Shown one piece after another: positions 24,902-33,014 of a stretch of 51,943 bases of DNA. The DNA is taken from NCBI GenBank assembly GCA_028818755.1, contig JAPPNF010000092.1, forward strand, positions 1 through 51,943. Reading direction: 5' to 3'. The notes under the pieces were generated by a model that saw nothing but the letters and a program-made list of their open reading frames with translations, ran no database searches and was not told the DNA's origin. Every line of letters starts with the position of its first letter. Positions within the stretch are counted from its first letter, which is position 1. This DNA is from Deltaproteobacteria bacterium (GTDB taxonomy: Bacteria > Desulfobacterota > Binatia > UBA9968 > JAJDTQ01). A program made the translations under genes and the position numbers.

Positions 24902-25549
24902 TCAGCGGCTTTCCTTCACCACCTCCACCGGCTCGGATGTGTTCCGCCCGTCGCCGGTGGTTTCCCCGGGGGAGGTCACGAAGGTCTGGTCGGCGTTGAC
25001 CGATCCGGGGGTGGCGCGGCCGGGTCCGTGCCAGGTGAAGTCCGCCAGGGCATTGCCCGAGCCCCTGAGTTGGAGCGAGTGGCCGTTCTCCGTGGAGTTG
25101 GACTCGCGCACACCGATGTCCGTGGCCGCAAGGCCCTCGGCCGGTCCCGAGGCCGCGGTAAAACCGCCCTCGTAGCTCATGAACTGAACTACTTCCTCGT
25201 CCGGGTTGATCAGCGCGATGCCGTCCGGCGCGCCGTTCTCGATGCGGCTGATGGGAAACGAGACTGTCCCGTACCCTCCCTGTTGGTCGGGAATGACTCC
25301 CTCCAGGGGGATGGTCCGGTACGGCCTGCCGTTCTTGCCGTTGTACAGCACGAGGCTCCATCCCTTCATGTCGGCGCCGGCCGGACCGGCGACCTCCACC
25401 CCCTCGTCCGCGTCCGCGCCGCGGTTGTCATAGTGGACCTCGTTGATGAAGATGCTCTGGCCCCACGCCGGAAACCCGGCCCACAGGAACACCCCCAATA
25501 TCGCGACGGTCAACAGCCACGGCCGACGGCCTCTCGAACCTTTGCGCAT
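24902..25549 (-). CDS. Exported lamin-tail-domain-like protein
   Basis: 215 aa; ATG 25549, with an AGGAGG-type site in GAAGGAGGTACAC upstream. The N-terminus (RKGSRGRRPWLLTVAILGVF...AWGQS) is a signal peptide. The mature part opens IFINEVHYDNRGADADEGVEV and continues GWSLVLYNGKNGRPYRTI, as in bacterial lamin tail (LTD) domains, which adopt an Ig-like beta-sandwich. The tail after residue 180 is low-complexity and charged. LTD domains often sit beside secreted nucleases or adhesion domains; here the domain is alone. Extracytoplasmic binding or scaffold role inferred. Confidence 0.7.
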   Translation of the reverse strand: MRKGSRGRRPWLLTVAILGVFLWAGFPAWGQSIFINEVHYDNRGADADEGVEVAGPAGADMKGWSLVLYNGKNGRPYRTIPLEGVIPDQQGGYGTVSFPISRIENGAPDGIALINPDEEVVQFMSYEGGFTAASGPAEGLAATDIGVRESNSTENGHSLQLRGSGNALADFTWHGPGRATPGSVNADQTFVTSPGETTGDGRNTSEPVEVVKESR

Positions 25550-25682
25550 TGTGTACCTCCTTCGCGCAAGACGTTTGGATCATGCCGGGTCCATGGCGTC
25601 CCGGCGCCTATATGAATCAATCGCCGAAAGGGCCGGGAACTTTAGCGCAGTTTCGCTATTTCGTGCGGCCGAAGGCTTGAAT

Positions 25683-25766
25683 TGTCATTCCCGCGGGAGC
25701 GGGAATCCATGGGCGGTGAACTGCCGGCCTCGCCGCACCTGGATTCCCGCTTGCGCGGGAATGACA
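25683..25766. repeat. Paired dRS3-like ATTCCCGC inverted repeats
   Basis: TGTCATTCCCGC...GGGAATCCA at 25683-25709 is repeated in reverse at 25740-25766, each copy itself being a small palindrome (ATTCCCGC/GCGGGAAT). A further half copy (GGGAATGACGGGG) follows at about 25777. This is a widespread intergenic repeat type in bacteria, here between DctM and the lamin-tail gene, where it may also end transcription. Confidence 0.75.
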
Positions 25767-25816
25767 GAGGAGGACGGGAATGACGGGGTGGCGGTCCTGG
25801 AACGTGGTTGCGACGG

Positions 25817-27130
25817 TCAGTTCATCAGGCCGGGCAGCCACAGCACCAGCGCCGGGAAGATGATCATGAGCGCCATGACTACGAGGTTCAGCCCTACGAA
25901 CGGCAGGGCCGCGCGGTAGATGTCGCCCATGGTGGTGCCGGGCGACGCGATGCCCTTCATGACGAACAGCGACAGGCCGAAGGGCGGCGAGATGGTGGCC
26001 AGCTCCAGGTTGAGGAGCATGATGGCGCCGAACCACACCGGGTCCCATCCCAGGGCGTTGACGATGGGCATGTAGATGGGAATGGTCACCAGCACGATGG
26101 AGGTCTGCTCGATGAACATGCCGAGAAACACCAGCACCACCTGCATCAGGATGAGGATGACGATGGGGTGCACCGGCAGATCCACAACGAGATTGGTGAT
26201 CCCGGAGGTGACGCCGGTGAAGGCCAGGACCTGGCTGAAGGCTGCCGAGCCGGTGAGGATGATCAGCACCATCACGGCGATGGAGGTGGTGGTGCCCACC
26301 GCTTCCTTGGTCACGGTCCACGTAAGTTTGCCGTAGGCCATGGCCAGCAGGAAACAGAAGAGCGCGCCGACGGCGGCGGCCTCCGTGGGGGTGGCCACGC
26401 CGAAGAAGATGGTCCCGATGACGATGACGATCACGGACACCAGCGGCACCACGTACCGGAACGTGTCCGCGATGCGGCGCCCCAGGGGGGTGGGGGTCAC
26501 GTCGTAGGCGGGCGCCAGGGAGGGTTGGAGGGTGCAGCGGATGACGATGTAGGCGGCGTAGACCCCGGCCAGCATCAGGCCGGGAATGATGATGCCCACC
26601 AGGAGCTTGCCCACCGAGATCTTGCCCAGGCTCGCCAGGATGACGCCCAGGGCGGTGGGCGGGATCATGATCGCCAGGCTGCCGCTCGCCAGGATGGGCC
26701 CGTAGGACATGGACTTGCTGTAGCCGCGCTTCTCCATGTCCGGCACCAGGGTGGAGCCCAGCATGGCCACGCTGCCCATGGCCACTCCGGTGAGGGTGGC
26801 GAAGAGCGCGCCGGCGCCCACCGCGAGCAGCGACAGCCTACCGGCGATGCGCCCCAGCCATTCGTCCAGCACGTCGATCATCTTGTAGGCCACGCCGGAA
26901 TGGAACATCACCGCGCCCATGAGGATGAACATGGGCACGGGCACCAGCACGAAGGTGGAGATGGAGCTGTCGATGCTGAGCACGAGCTGCTGCAGGCCTA
27001 TGGACCCGCCCCAGAAGACGTAGACGCCGACCAGGTTCACCAGCGTGAAGGCGAACGCCACCGGCAGTCCGATGAGCAGCAGCACCATCAGACCGCCGAA
27101 GAAGAAGAACATGTAGGCCCACCACTCCAC
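25817..27130 (-). CDS. dctM: TRAP transporter large permease DctM (second system)
   Basis: 437 aa from GTG 27130 (GAGGTAA a few bases upstream). Begins MEWWAYMFFFFGGLMVLLLIG, with GLPVAFAFTLVNLVG, LTGVAMGSVAMLGSTLVPDM, PPTALGVILASLGKISVGKLL, GVATPTEAAAVGAL and FIEQTSIVLVTIPIYMPIV, all DctM hallmarks, and about twelve membrane helices. It carries the ion-driven solute path. It is separated from its DctQ by a 165-bp inverted-repeat element, which may reduce its expression. Confidence 0.92.
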   Translation of the reverse strand: MEWWAYMFFFFGGLMVLLLIGLPVAFAFTLVNLVGVYVFWGGSIGLQQLVLSIDSSISTFVLVPVPMFILMGAVMFHSGVAYKMIDVLDEWLGRIAGRLSLLAVGAGALFATLTGVAMGSVAMLGSTLVPDMEKRGYSKSMSYGPILASGSLAIMIPPTALGVILASLGKISVGKLLVGIIIPGLMLAGVYAAYIVIRCTLQPSLAPAYDVTPTPLGRRIADTFRYVVPLVSVIVIVIGTIFFGVATPTEAAAVGALFCFLLAMAYGKLTWTVTKEAVGTTTSIAVMVLIILTGSAAFSQVLAFTGVTSGITNLVVDLPVHPIVILILMQVVLVFLGMFIEQTSIVLVTIPIYMPIVNALGWDPVWFGAIMLLNLELATISPPFGLSLFVMKGIASPGTTMGDIYRAALPFVGLNLVVMALMIIFPALVLWLPGLMN

Positions 27131-27148
27131 CGGCGCTTACCTCATTGG

Positions 27149-27313
27149 CTGGTGTCCTGTCTCACAAATAGCGTTATGAAGCTGCGAGGGCATTTTTGTT
27201 GTCGGCAAGGCGCGATGACGAGCAGTGGCGGGCACCACGCGAGGAAGAGCAACGCAGCCGACGGCAAAAAGGACCCGCAGATTCATAACGCTATTTGTGA
27301 GACAGGACACCAG
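27149..27313. mobile_element. 165-bp miniature inverted-repeat element (MITE-like) inside a TRAP operon
   Basis: Perfect 32-bp terminal inverted repeats: 27149-27180 (starts CTGGTGTCCTGTCTCACAAA) and 27282-27313. Pairing continues imperfectly about 25 bases inward. It is flanked by GG on each side, a possible 2-bp target duplication. No ORF of its own. The right end lies inside dctQ and supplies its last seven codons and stop. Outer bases resemble those at 3351-3391 and 15454-15505. A non-autonomous transposon is the best reading; the parent family was not identified. Confidence 0.8.
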
Positions 27314-27824
27314 GGTCGGCAGTGGCGGTCGGCGCGCCGTCGTCGAGGGCGCGGCGGGCCCGTCTCATGAACTGGAGGGAGAGGAGAAAGCAGCCCAGCG
27401 GAATGACGCCCAGGTTGATGACCCGGGGGATCTCGATCTCGGCGGGGATCAGGATGCCCCGCTGCCAGGACGTCACCGCCTCGACGGTGCCGTAGTAAGC
27501 CACCACCAGGCAGATCAATGCGCCGACAACGGAGTTGACGCAGGTCAGCCGACGGCGGGTCGCGGCTCCGAGCCGGGTGACCAGCAGGTCGATGGTGACG
27601 TGCTCTTCCCGCCGTAGCACCCAGGCGGCGCCCAGGAAGGCGATGTAGACGAGCAGCGTGCCGCTGATCTGGTCGACCCCCAAGAGGCCCTCCCGCAGAC
27701 CGTACCGGAAGAAGACCTTGACGGAGGTGAGGAGCATGACGGCCACCAAGAGGGCGCCGGAAAGCGCCGCGCCGGCATCCAGGAGCCAGTCGAAGATGCG
27801 GATGATTTTCTTGCCGGCCGTCAT
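27291..27824 (-). CDS. dctQ: TRAP transporter small permease DctQ (second system), 3' end replaced by a repeat element
   Basis: 177 aa; ATG 27824. Four hydrophobic helices (LLDAGAALSGALLVAVMLLT, LLVYIAFLGAAWVL, VVGALICLVVAYYGTVEAV, LGVIPLGCFLLSLQFM) and the family motif KVFFRYGLREGLLGVDQIS are present. Residues after ...TADP (GVLSHK and TAG stop) are encoded by the terminal repeat of the element at 27149-27313. Removing the element joins the frame to a stop within a few codons, just ahead of DctM, so the protein is probably still functional. It is the membrane anchor of the TRAP importer. Confidence 0.85.
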   Translation of the reverse strand: MTAGKKIIRIFDWLLDAGAALSGALLVAVMLLTSVKVFFRYGLREGLLGVDQISGTLLVYIAFLGAAWVLRREEHVTIDLLVTRLGAATRRRLTCVNSVVGALICLVVAYYGTVEAVTSWQRGILIPAEIEIPRVINLGVIPLGCFLLSLQFMRRARRALDDGAPTATADPGVLSHK

Positions 27825-27840
27825 GCGGGGGTGTGAGCCG

Positions 27841-28833
27841 TCAGTTATATCCCATCAGCTTCCTGGCCGCGGCATAGTCGTCCGCGCTCATCACGGTCTT
27901 GAAGTGCGCCCACAGGGCCTCGTTGGAGGTCTTGGCCCAGTTCTTCGCCTCGGCGTCCGAGAACTTGATGACCTTCATGCCGGCCTTCTTCATGGCCGCC
28001 AACTGATAGGCCTGGTGCGCGGACATCCAGCCGGCGGACCAGCGCTGGACCGGAGCGACGGAATCCAGCATGGCCTGCTGAACGTCCTTGGACAGGCTGT
28101 TCCACTTCTTCAGGTTCACCGCGATGCCGATGCCGTCCCGATACAGCGGGTGGCCGATGAGGAACTTGGTAACCTTGTGCCAACCGAAGTTGGTGAAGCC
28201 GTCGTAGTAGGGCCAGGTGAACCCTTCCACCGTGCCTCTCTCCAGCGCGAGGTAGACTTCCGAGGGCGGCAGGGTCACGGGCTCCGCGCCCACCGCCTTC
28301 ACGAAGAAGCGCGTGAGCGGCGGCACCCGGATCTTCATGCCCTTGAGGTCGGCCGGGCTCGAGACCTCCTTCTGGGTGGACATGAAATGGTTGCCGGTGT
28401 TCCGGTCGCCTGAGAAGGCGCCCAGGTAGCGGACGCCCTGCTTCTCGTACATCTTCACCATGAAGTCGTGCAGGGCGTTCCCCGGCCCGCCGTCGGGAGG
28501 CTCCAGCGGCGACAGCTCGGTGACGTATCCCGGCTTGACCACGCCCGCCCAGTAGTTCAGGGCGCCGTACCAGACGTCGAAAACGCCCCGCACCAACGCT
28601 TCGGGTTGGTCGAAGGTCGGCACGACCTCCCGCGCCCCCTTGAAGTTGATGACGACCTTGCCCTTGGCGCGCCGGTTCACCTCTTCCATGTAGCGGATGC
28701 CCACGTCGGCCGCGGAAGAGACCCCCGGCGGCCAAGAGCCCACCATATTCAGTTTCGTTTGGGCGGATGCCGTGGCCGCCCACAGCAGGGCCAGCACCAC
28801 AAAGAACACTCCGATCAAGCCGCTTCGTTTCAT
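27841..28833 (-). CDS. dctP: TRAP transporter substrate-binding protein DctP (second system)
   Basis: 330 aa from ATG 28833 with GAGGAGGAACG upstream; the longer in-frame ORF is rejected. Signal peptide MKRSGLIGVFFVVLALLWAA ending ASAQT. Mature protein: KLNMVGSWPPGVSSAADVGIRY, ADLKGMKIRVPPLTRFFVKAVG (ligand-contact Arg in KIRVP), ALERGTVEGFTWPYYDGF. It differs clearly from the three DctP copies at 14-17 kb. It delivers an organic acid to the DctQ/DctM pair downstream. The TPP decarboxylase pair upstream suggests a keto-acid or sulfonate ligand (inference). Confidence 0.92.
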   Translation of the reverse strand: MKRSGLIGVFFVVLALLWAATASAQTKLNMVGSWPPGVSSAADVGIRYMEEVNRRAKGKVVINFKGAREVVPTFDQPEALVRGVFDVWYGALNYWAGVVKPGYVTELSPLEPPDGGPGNALHDFMVKMYEKQGVRYLGAFSGDRNTGNHFMSTQKEVSSPADLKGMKIRVPPLTRFFVKAVGAEPVTLPPSEVYLALERGTVEGFTWPYYDGFTNFGWHKVTKFLIGHPLYRDGIGIAVNLKKWNSLSKDVQQAMLDSVAPVQRWSAGWMSAHQAYQLAAMKKAGMKVIKFSDAEAKNWAKTSNEALWAHFKTVMSADDYAAARKLMGYN

Positions 28834-28996
28834 CTTCGTTCCTCCTCTCGGGACACCAAAGGTAGAGGCGCCCGCAACACACAAGTTCCGGGAACTCGCC
28901 GGTTCCCTCCGAGGCCCGGCCCGATTAGACGCCTTTGCCGGAACCCTGTCAACATGTTTCGGCGGCCGGGAGCGTCCCCGGTCCGGTGGCGAGGAT

Positions 28997-29605
28997 TCAG
29001 GTGCGGAACATGGCCGGCACGTAGCGCGGCGCCCCGATCGCATCCATGAAACGCTGCTTCATCGCGGGCGGGTTCATGGGGAAGGCCGGCTTCACCGGCG
29101 GTATGTCGGGTTCCGTGGCCAGCACCAGGAAGGAGGGGCCGTCCTCTGTCAAGGCCGGCGGCAGGAGCGTACGGAAGGCTTCGAGCGAGGCCACGCTCTC
29201 CGCCTTGCCGATGCCGGCTGAACGGACCAGCGCCGCCAGGTCGAGTTCCGTGTTGGTGAGCGGCTGCCCGCCGGACGCCGCGTGGATGTTGTTGTTCACC
29301 AGCAGCACGGTGAGGTTTCGCGGAGCCACGGAACCCACGGTGATCAGGGTCCCGAGATGCATCATCAGGCCGCCGTCGCCCTCCGCCGCCACCACCCGCT
29401 TGTGCGGCTGGGCCACGGACAGCCCCAGGGCCAGCGGCAGTGCCAGCCCCATGGCGTCTTCCAGGTAGAAGTTCTCCGGGCGATCGCAGACATTCGACCA
29501 GACGTAGGAGGCGTTGCCCAGGGAGGTCACCACCAGCGTCTCGGCCGACACGCATTCGGCGAGCACCCGGTAGTAGGCTTCCCGTGTCGGAGTCGACGCG
29601 CTCAC
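28997..29605 (-). CDS. TPP-dependent decarboxylase beta-type subunit (sulfopyruvate/phosphonopyruvate decarboxylase-like)
   Basis: 202 aa from GTG 29605, which overlaps the alpha stop as GTGA. It has the TPP pyrophosphate-binding motif EGDGGLMMHLGTLITVGS followed by the NNN step (LLVNNNIHAASGGQ), and begins TREAYYRVLAECVSAETLVV, as in ComE and the C-terminal half of phosphonopyruvate decarboxylase. It should pair with the alpha-type protein to decarboxylate a 3-substituted pyruvate. A longer form starting upstream of 29605 would run inside the alpha gene and is rejected. Confidence 0.8.
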   Translation of the reverse strand: MSASTPTREAYYRVLAECVSAETLVVTSLGNASYVWSNVCDRPENFYLEDAMGLALPLALGLSVAQPHKRVVAAEGDGGLMMHLGTLITVGSVAPRNLTVLLVNNNIHAASGGQPLTNTELDLAALVRSAGIGKAESVASLEAFRTLLPPALTEDGPSFLVLATEPDIPPVKPAFPMNPPAMKQRFMDAIGAPRYVPAMFRT

Positions 29606-30114
29606 CAGCGTATATCCTCGCTGTCCAGCAGCAGCACGAAGGGCGCCGAGCCCTCCTCGGCGAAGGTCGCCGCCCGTTCCACCTGCGCGCCGATGGGCAG
29701 ATCCGGCTCCGCCACGGCATAGGAGAGCCCGTAGGCCCGCAGCACCGGCTCCGTCGCCCGCCCCTTGGGGAGGTGATAGAAGACCGGATCCCGTGCCGAC
29801 CCGCGGTACGAGGCCAGGATCAGGATCGGGAACTGGTAGCGCTGGGCCAGGCACACCATGCCCGCGCCGGTGGTCAGAAGCCCGACGTTCTGGATCAGCA
29901 GCACCGTGCGCGCGCCGCCCAGCCGCGCCCCGCAGGAGATGGAGAGGGCCTCTTCCTCGTGGGTGGCGCGGATCAGGGTCATGTCCGGATCTTCGTCCAC
30001 CCTCTCCATGAAGACCCCGATCCAGCTATCTGGAACCGAGACGACGACGCTGACGCCGGCCCGTTTCAGGGCGGCCAGCAGTTCGCTCGGGCGGTGATTG
30101 GTTCCCTCGCTCAT
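29602..30114 (-). CDS. TPP-dependent decarboxylase alpha-type subunit (sulfopyruvate/phosphonopyruvate decarboxylase-like)
   Basis: 170 aa from ATG 30114 (MSEGTNHRPSELLAALKRAG); an in-frame start at 30132 adds six residues. This is the pyrimidine-binding (PYR) TPP domain: VSVVVSVPDSWIGVFMERV, then IRATHEEEALSISCGARLGG with the catalytic Glu in HEEEA, and NVGLLTTGAGM. Same layout as ComD, the sulfopyruvate decarboxylase alpha subunit. Product with the beta subunit would be an aldehyde such as sulfoacetaldehyde. It heads a leftward run with the second TRAP system. Confidence 0.8.
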   Translation of the reverse strand: MSEGTNHRPSELLAALKRAGVSVVVSVPDSWIGVFMERVDEDPDMTLIRATHEEEALSISCGARLGGARTVLLIQNVGLLTTGAGMVCLAQRYQFPILILASYRGSARDPVFYHLPKGRATEPVLRAYGLSYAVAEPDLPIGAQVERAATFAEEGSAPFVLLLDSEDIRW

Positions 30115-30274
30115 GAGTTTCGCTACGCACACAAGCCGGCGGTCAACGGTTCTCGCCGCCGGCCCGACGGGTCAGCCGGGCGCGATCATAGCCAAGGCGT
30201 CTACGGATAACAAGACGGAACTGCTATGAACCGGTGTGAGGGACCGACCGTACGGGATCAGGTCTGACACCGCC

Positions 30275-31123
30275 ATGCGTATTTTCGCCATTTCAGACGT
30301 GCACGCGGACTACCCGCAGAACATGGCGCTGGTGCAGGCGTTGTCCGCCGGCGACCATCGCCGTGACACCGTACTCGTGGCGGGAGACGTCACCGACGAT
30401 CTCGCCAGGCTGACCGATGTTCTCCGAGCGTTCCGCCAGAGGTTTGCCCACGTCTTCTTCGTACCCGGCAACCACGAGCTCTGGGTCCGGCGCGGCGAAT
30501 CAGGAGACTCCGTGGACAAGTTCGGGAAGGTCGTGCGCTTGTGCGCGGACCTCGGGGTCGGCACGACCCCGGCCCGGATCTCCTCCGGCTCGGACGATCC
30601 CGGCGCCTGGGTGGTGCCGCTGTTCTCCTGGTACGTGAAGCCGGAGCAGGGCGCCGAAAGCCTCTACGTCCCCAGGGAGGGTGACGACCCCAGTCTCTCC
30701 ATGTGGGCCGACGAGGTCCTGACCAGATGGCCGGAGCGGTTGGCGGTGGCGGACTATTTCCTCGACATGAACGAGCCCCATCTCGGTCGCGAATATGACG
30801 CGCCGGTGCTGTCGTTCAGTCACTTCCTCCCCAGACGGGAGGTGATGTTCCGCTCGCCCGCCGCGCCGCCCGCGCGCGCCGGCCGCGCCATCCGGTTCAA
30901 CTTCAGCCGGGTCGCTGGCAGCACCCGGATCGAGGCCCAGCTACGCGCGCTGGGCTCGGTCGTCCATGTCCATGGCCACCAGCATCGCAACCGCGACCGG
31001 GTCATCGACGGCGTGCGCTACGTGTCCAACTGCCTGGGTTATCCGCCGGAACGGGCGCGCGGCGAGATCGGGGAGTCGTGCGGGAGTCTCAAGCTGGTCT
31101 GGGACACCGCTCCTAGTGAATAA
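30275..31123 (+). CDS. Calcineurin-like metallophosphoesterase
   Basis: 282 aa from ATG 30275 (MRIFAISDVHADYPQN); an upstream in-frame start at 30236 is rejected. All five metal motifs are present: SDVHAD, AGDVTDD, PGNHELW, a His region around SFSHFLPRRE and HVHGHQHRNRD. Family members hydrolyse phosphomono- or diesters with two metals; substrate unknown. Its last 11 bp overlap the 3' end of the convergent SDR gene. Confidence 0.85.
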   Translation: MRIFAISDVHADYPQNMALVQALSAGDHRRDTVLVAGDVTDDLARLTDVLRAFRQRFAHVFFVPGNHELWVRRGESGDSVDKFGKVVRLCADLGVGTTPARISSGSDDPGAWVVPLFSWYVKPEQGAESLYVPREGDDPSLSMWADEVLTRWPERLAVADYFLDMNEPHLGREYDAPVLSFSHFLPRREVMFRSPAAPPARAGRAIRFNFSRVAGSTRIEAQLRALGSVVHVHGHQHRNRDRVIDGVRYVSNCLGYPPERARGEIGESCGSLKLVWDTAPSE

Positions 31124-31874
31124 TCCCTCCGCCTTCCACCACCAGCAGTTGCCCGGTCATGAAGTCGCTGTCGGCGCTGGCAAGGAAGAGCGCGGTGCCG
31201 GTGACGTCCTCGGGCACCTGGATGCGCTTGAAGGCCCGGCGGCTGGCGCTGTCAGACCGTCGCTTGCGGATCTCTTCGGTGATGACGTCCTCGCTCATGG
31301 TGGAGCCGGGGGTCATGCAGTTGACGTTGATGTTCCAGTCGCCGAGCTGCCGGGCCATCACACGGGTCAGGCCGACCACCCCGCCCTTGGAACTGGTGTA
31401 GTGGGGCATGTTGCTGGTGCCGTTCAGGAACGTTCCCGACGCGATGTTGATGATCTTGCCCGACTTCTGCTCCTTCATCACGGGAATGACCGCGCGGCAG
31501 CACATGAAGACGCCCTTGAGGTTCACCTCCATGACCCGGTCCCATTCGTCCAGCGGACAGTCCTCCACCCGCCCCATCCACATCTTCTGGGTCACGTAGA
31601 TGGCCGCGTTGTTGAGGAGCACGTCGATGCGCCCGAACCGGTCGCGGGTTTCCGCGACGAGTCCCTCGATGCTGTCGTATTTCGTGACGTCGGTGGCGCG
31701 GGCCCATCCGGATTGACCTGCGTCGGTTAGTTCCTGGGCCACGGACTCGCCCGCGGCGTCGTCGATGTCGGCGATGACCACCCGCGCGCCTTCCTCCGCG
31801 AACCGCTTGGTATAGGCCTTGCCCAGTCCGTGTCCGCCTCCGGTGATGATGGTGACCTTGTCCTCGAGTCGCAT
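31113..31874 (-). CDS. Short-chain dehydrogenase/reductase
   Basis: 253 aa from ATG 31874 with CAGGGAGGC upstream. NAD(P) motif TGGGHGLGKAY, acidic VIADIDDAAG (NAD preferred), LLNNAAIY, the catalytic Ser in IINIASGTF and the Y-x-x-x-K in HYTSSKGGVVG. C-terminal NVNCMTPGSTMSED and FMTGQLLVVEGGG are standard. It oxidises or reduces an alcohol/ketone. The start is divergent from the cupin gene. Substrate unknown. Confidence 0.9.
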   Translation of the reverse strand: MRLEDKVTIITGGGHGLGKAYTKRFAEEGARVVIADIDDAAGESVAQELTDAGQSGWARATDVTKYDSIEGLVAETRDRFGRIDVLLNNAAIYVTQKMWMGRVEDCPLDEWDRVMEVNLKGVFMCCRAVIPVMKEQKSGKIINIASGTFLNGTSNMPHYTSSKGGVVGLTRVMARQLGDWNINVNCMTPGSTMSEDVITEEIRKRRSDSASRRAFKRIQVPEDVTGTALFLASADSDFMTGQLLVVEGGGIIH

Positions 31875-31902
31875 GGATGCCTCCCTGTTTCGGATGCCGG
31901 CG

Positions 31903-31908
31903 AGTATA
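31903..31908 (-). promoter_or_regulatory. Extended -10 promoter element of the SDR gene
   Basis: On the minus strand the bases read TGCTATACT, a TGn-TATACT extended -10, about 30 bp ahead of the SDR start codon. The -35 is poor. Confidence 0.4.
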
Positions 31909-31951
31909 GCACAGCGGTCCCTTAAGCTCGTCGCGTCCCGCGCGATTGATC

Positions 31952-31957
31952 TATACT
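31952..31957 (+). promoter_or_regulatory. -10 element of the cupin gene
   Basis: TATACT lies about 66 bp upstream of the cupin start, divergent from the SDR promoter. No convincing -35 is seen. Confidence 0.3.
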
Positions 31958-32022
31958 TGCCCGAAGGCGTACAAAGGGGGACGCGGCGACGCCGCGCACT
32001 CGGACACACAGGAGGTTTCACC

Positions 32023-32352
32023 GTGCAGTTCGTTCGATTGTTCACCGGGGACGACGGCCAGTCCCATTTCGAGGATCTGGATACGACCGCTGAAGGCGGC
32101 TACTTCTTCGAGACGCTGCAGGCCACCGGCCTGGTGCTCAAGAACGATCCGGCCACCCACTTGGGCGACTTCCACACCGCGCCGCGGCGGCAGTACTGCA
32201 TCACCCTCTCGGGCTCCGCGGAGATCCGGGTGGGCGACGGCACGTCGCGGACCTTCGTGGCCGGAGACGTTTTTCTGGCCGAGGACGTCACCGGGCAGGG
32301 CCACACGCTGACGCCGCACAACTGGGCAAGGGCTTTCGTTCACATCGACTAG
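32023..32352 (+). CDS. Small cupin-domain protein
   Basis: 109 aa from GTG 32023, with ACAGGAGGTTTC upstream. The middle (FHTAPRRQYCITLSGSAEIRVGDG then FVAGDVFLAEDVTGQGHTL) has the two cupin motifs: a conserved turn-strand with GSAEI and a G-D-x-F...G-H pattern. The His usually found in the first motif is partly replaced (FHTAPRRQY). A metal-binding single-domain cupin of unknown reaction. It is followed by the VOC gene in the same direction. Confidence 0.75.
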   Translation: MQFVRLFTGDDGQSHFEDLDTTAEGGYFFETLQATGLVLKNDPATHLGDFHTAPRRQYCITLSGSAEIRVGDGTSRTFVAGDVFLAEDVTGQGHTLTPHNWARAFVHID

Positions 32353-32425
32353 ACAATGGGACAGAATGGTCATGGGCGATGCGGCGCCCGAGACTTCTCA
32401 ACGCACGCTTGGAAAGGAGACGAAC

Positions 32426-32938
32426 ATGAGCATTGAGGAAGCGACACCCATCAAGGTCAAGAAGATCGGGCACGTGGTGTTCAACGTGAGCGACCTGGAG
32501 CGCAGCACGAAGTTCTGGACCGAGATCATGGGCTTCAAGGTGTCGGACGTGAACGAACGCGGCATGGTGTTCCTGCGCAACGCATCCGATCACCATTCCG
32601 TCGCGCTCTTCCCGTCCAAGTCGAACAAGGGACAGCCAGAGCAGGACCAGGTGGCGTTCAACCACTTCGCGATGGAAGTGGGAAGCGTCACCGAGCTGTT
32701 CAAGATCCGTGAGTTCCTCAAGGCCAAGGGCGTGCCCATCCTATACGAGGGACGCCGGGGTCCGGGCTGCAACCCCGGCGTCGAGTTTACCGATCCCGAC
32801 GGCTTCCAGATCGAGCTCTACGCGTCCATGGACCAGATCGGATGGGAAGGCGAGAGCCGCCCGGCCGAGCAGTGGTCCCGCGCCACCACGCTTGAGGAAG
32901 TGCTGGAGAAGCCGATCCCCGGCGTCTCCTACGACTGA
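32426..32938 (+). CDS. VOC/glyoxalase-fold dioxygenase-like protein
   Basis: 170 aa from ATG 32426 with AAAGGAGACG upstream. It has the paired beta-alpha-beta-beta-beta modules of the VOC family: KKIGHVVFNVSDLERSTKFW (His metal ligand), FNHFAMEVGSVTELFKI (second His) and FTDPDGFQIELYASMD (Glu ligand). Such metal-dependent proteins are extradiol dioxygenases, glyoxalases or isomerases. It forms a row with the cupin and E2 genes. Substrate not known. Confidence 0.85.
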   Translation: MSIEEATPIKVKKIGHVVFNVSDLERSTKFWTEIMGFKVSDVNERGMVFLRNASDHHSVALFPSKSNKGQPEQDQVAFNHFAMEVGSVTELFKIREFLKAKGVPILYEGRRGPGCNPGVEFTDPDGFQIELYASMDQIGWEGESRPAEQWSRATTLEEVLEKPIPGVSYD

Positions 32939-33014
32939 TCCGACCAACCACCGGGCGGGGGCCGTGCGGCCCCTCTGCCCGATTCTATTCGGCTCTACGG
33001 AACAGTGGAACGCG

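Noticed and set aside
25683-25766. Possible CRISPR array
   Set aside because: Only inverted, not direct, copies and no regular spacing or cas genes. No CRISPR array was seen anywhere in the window.
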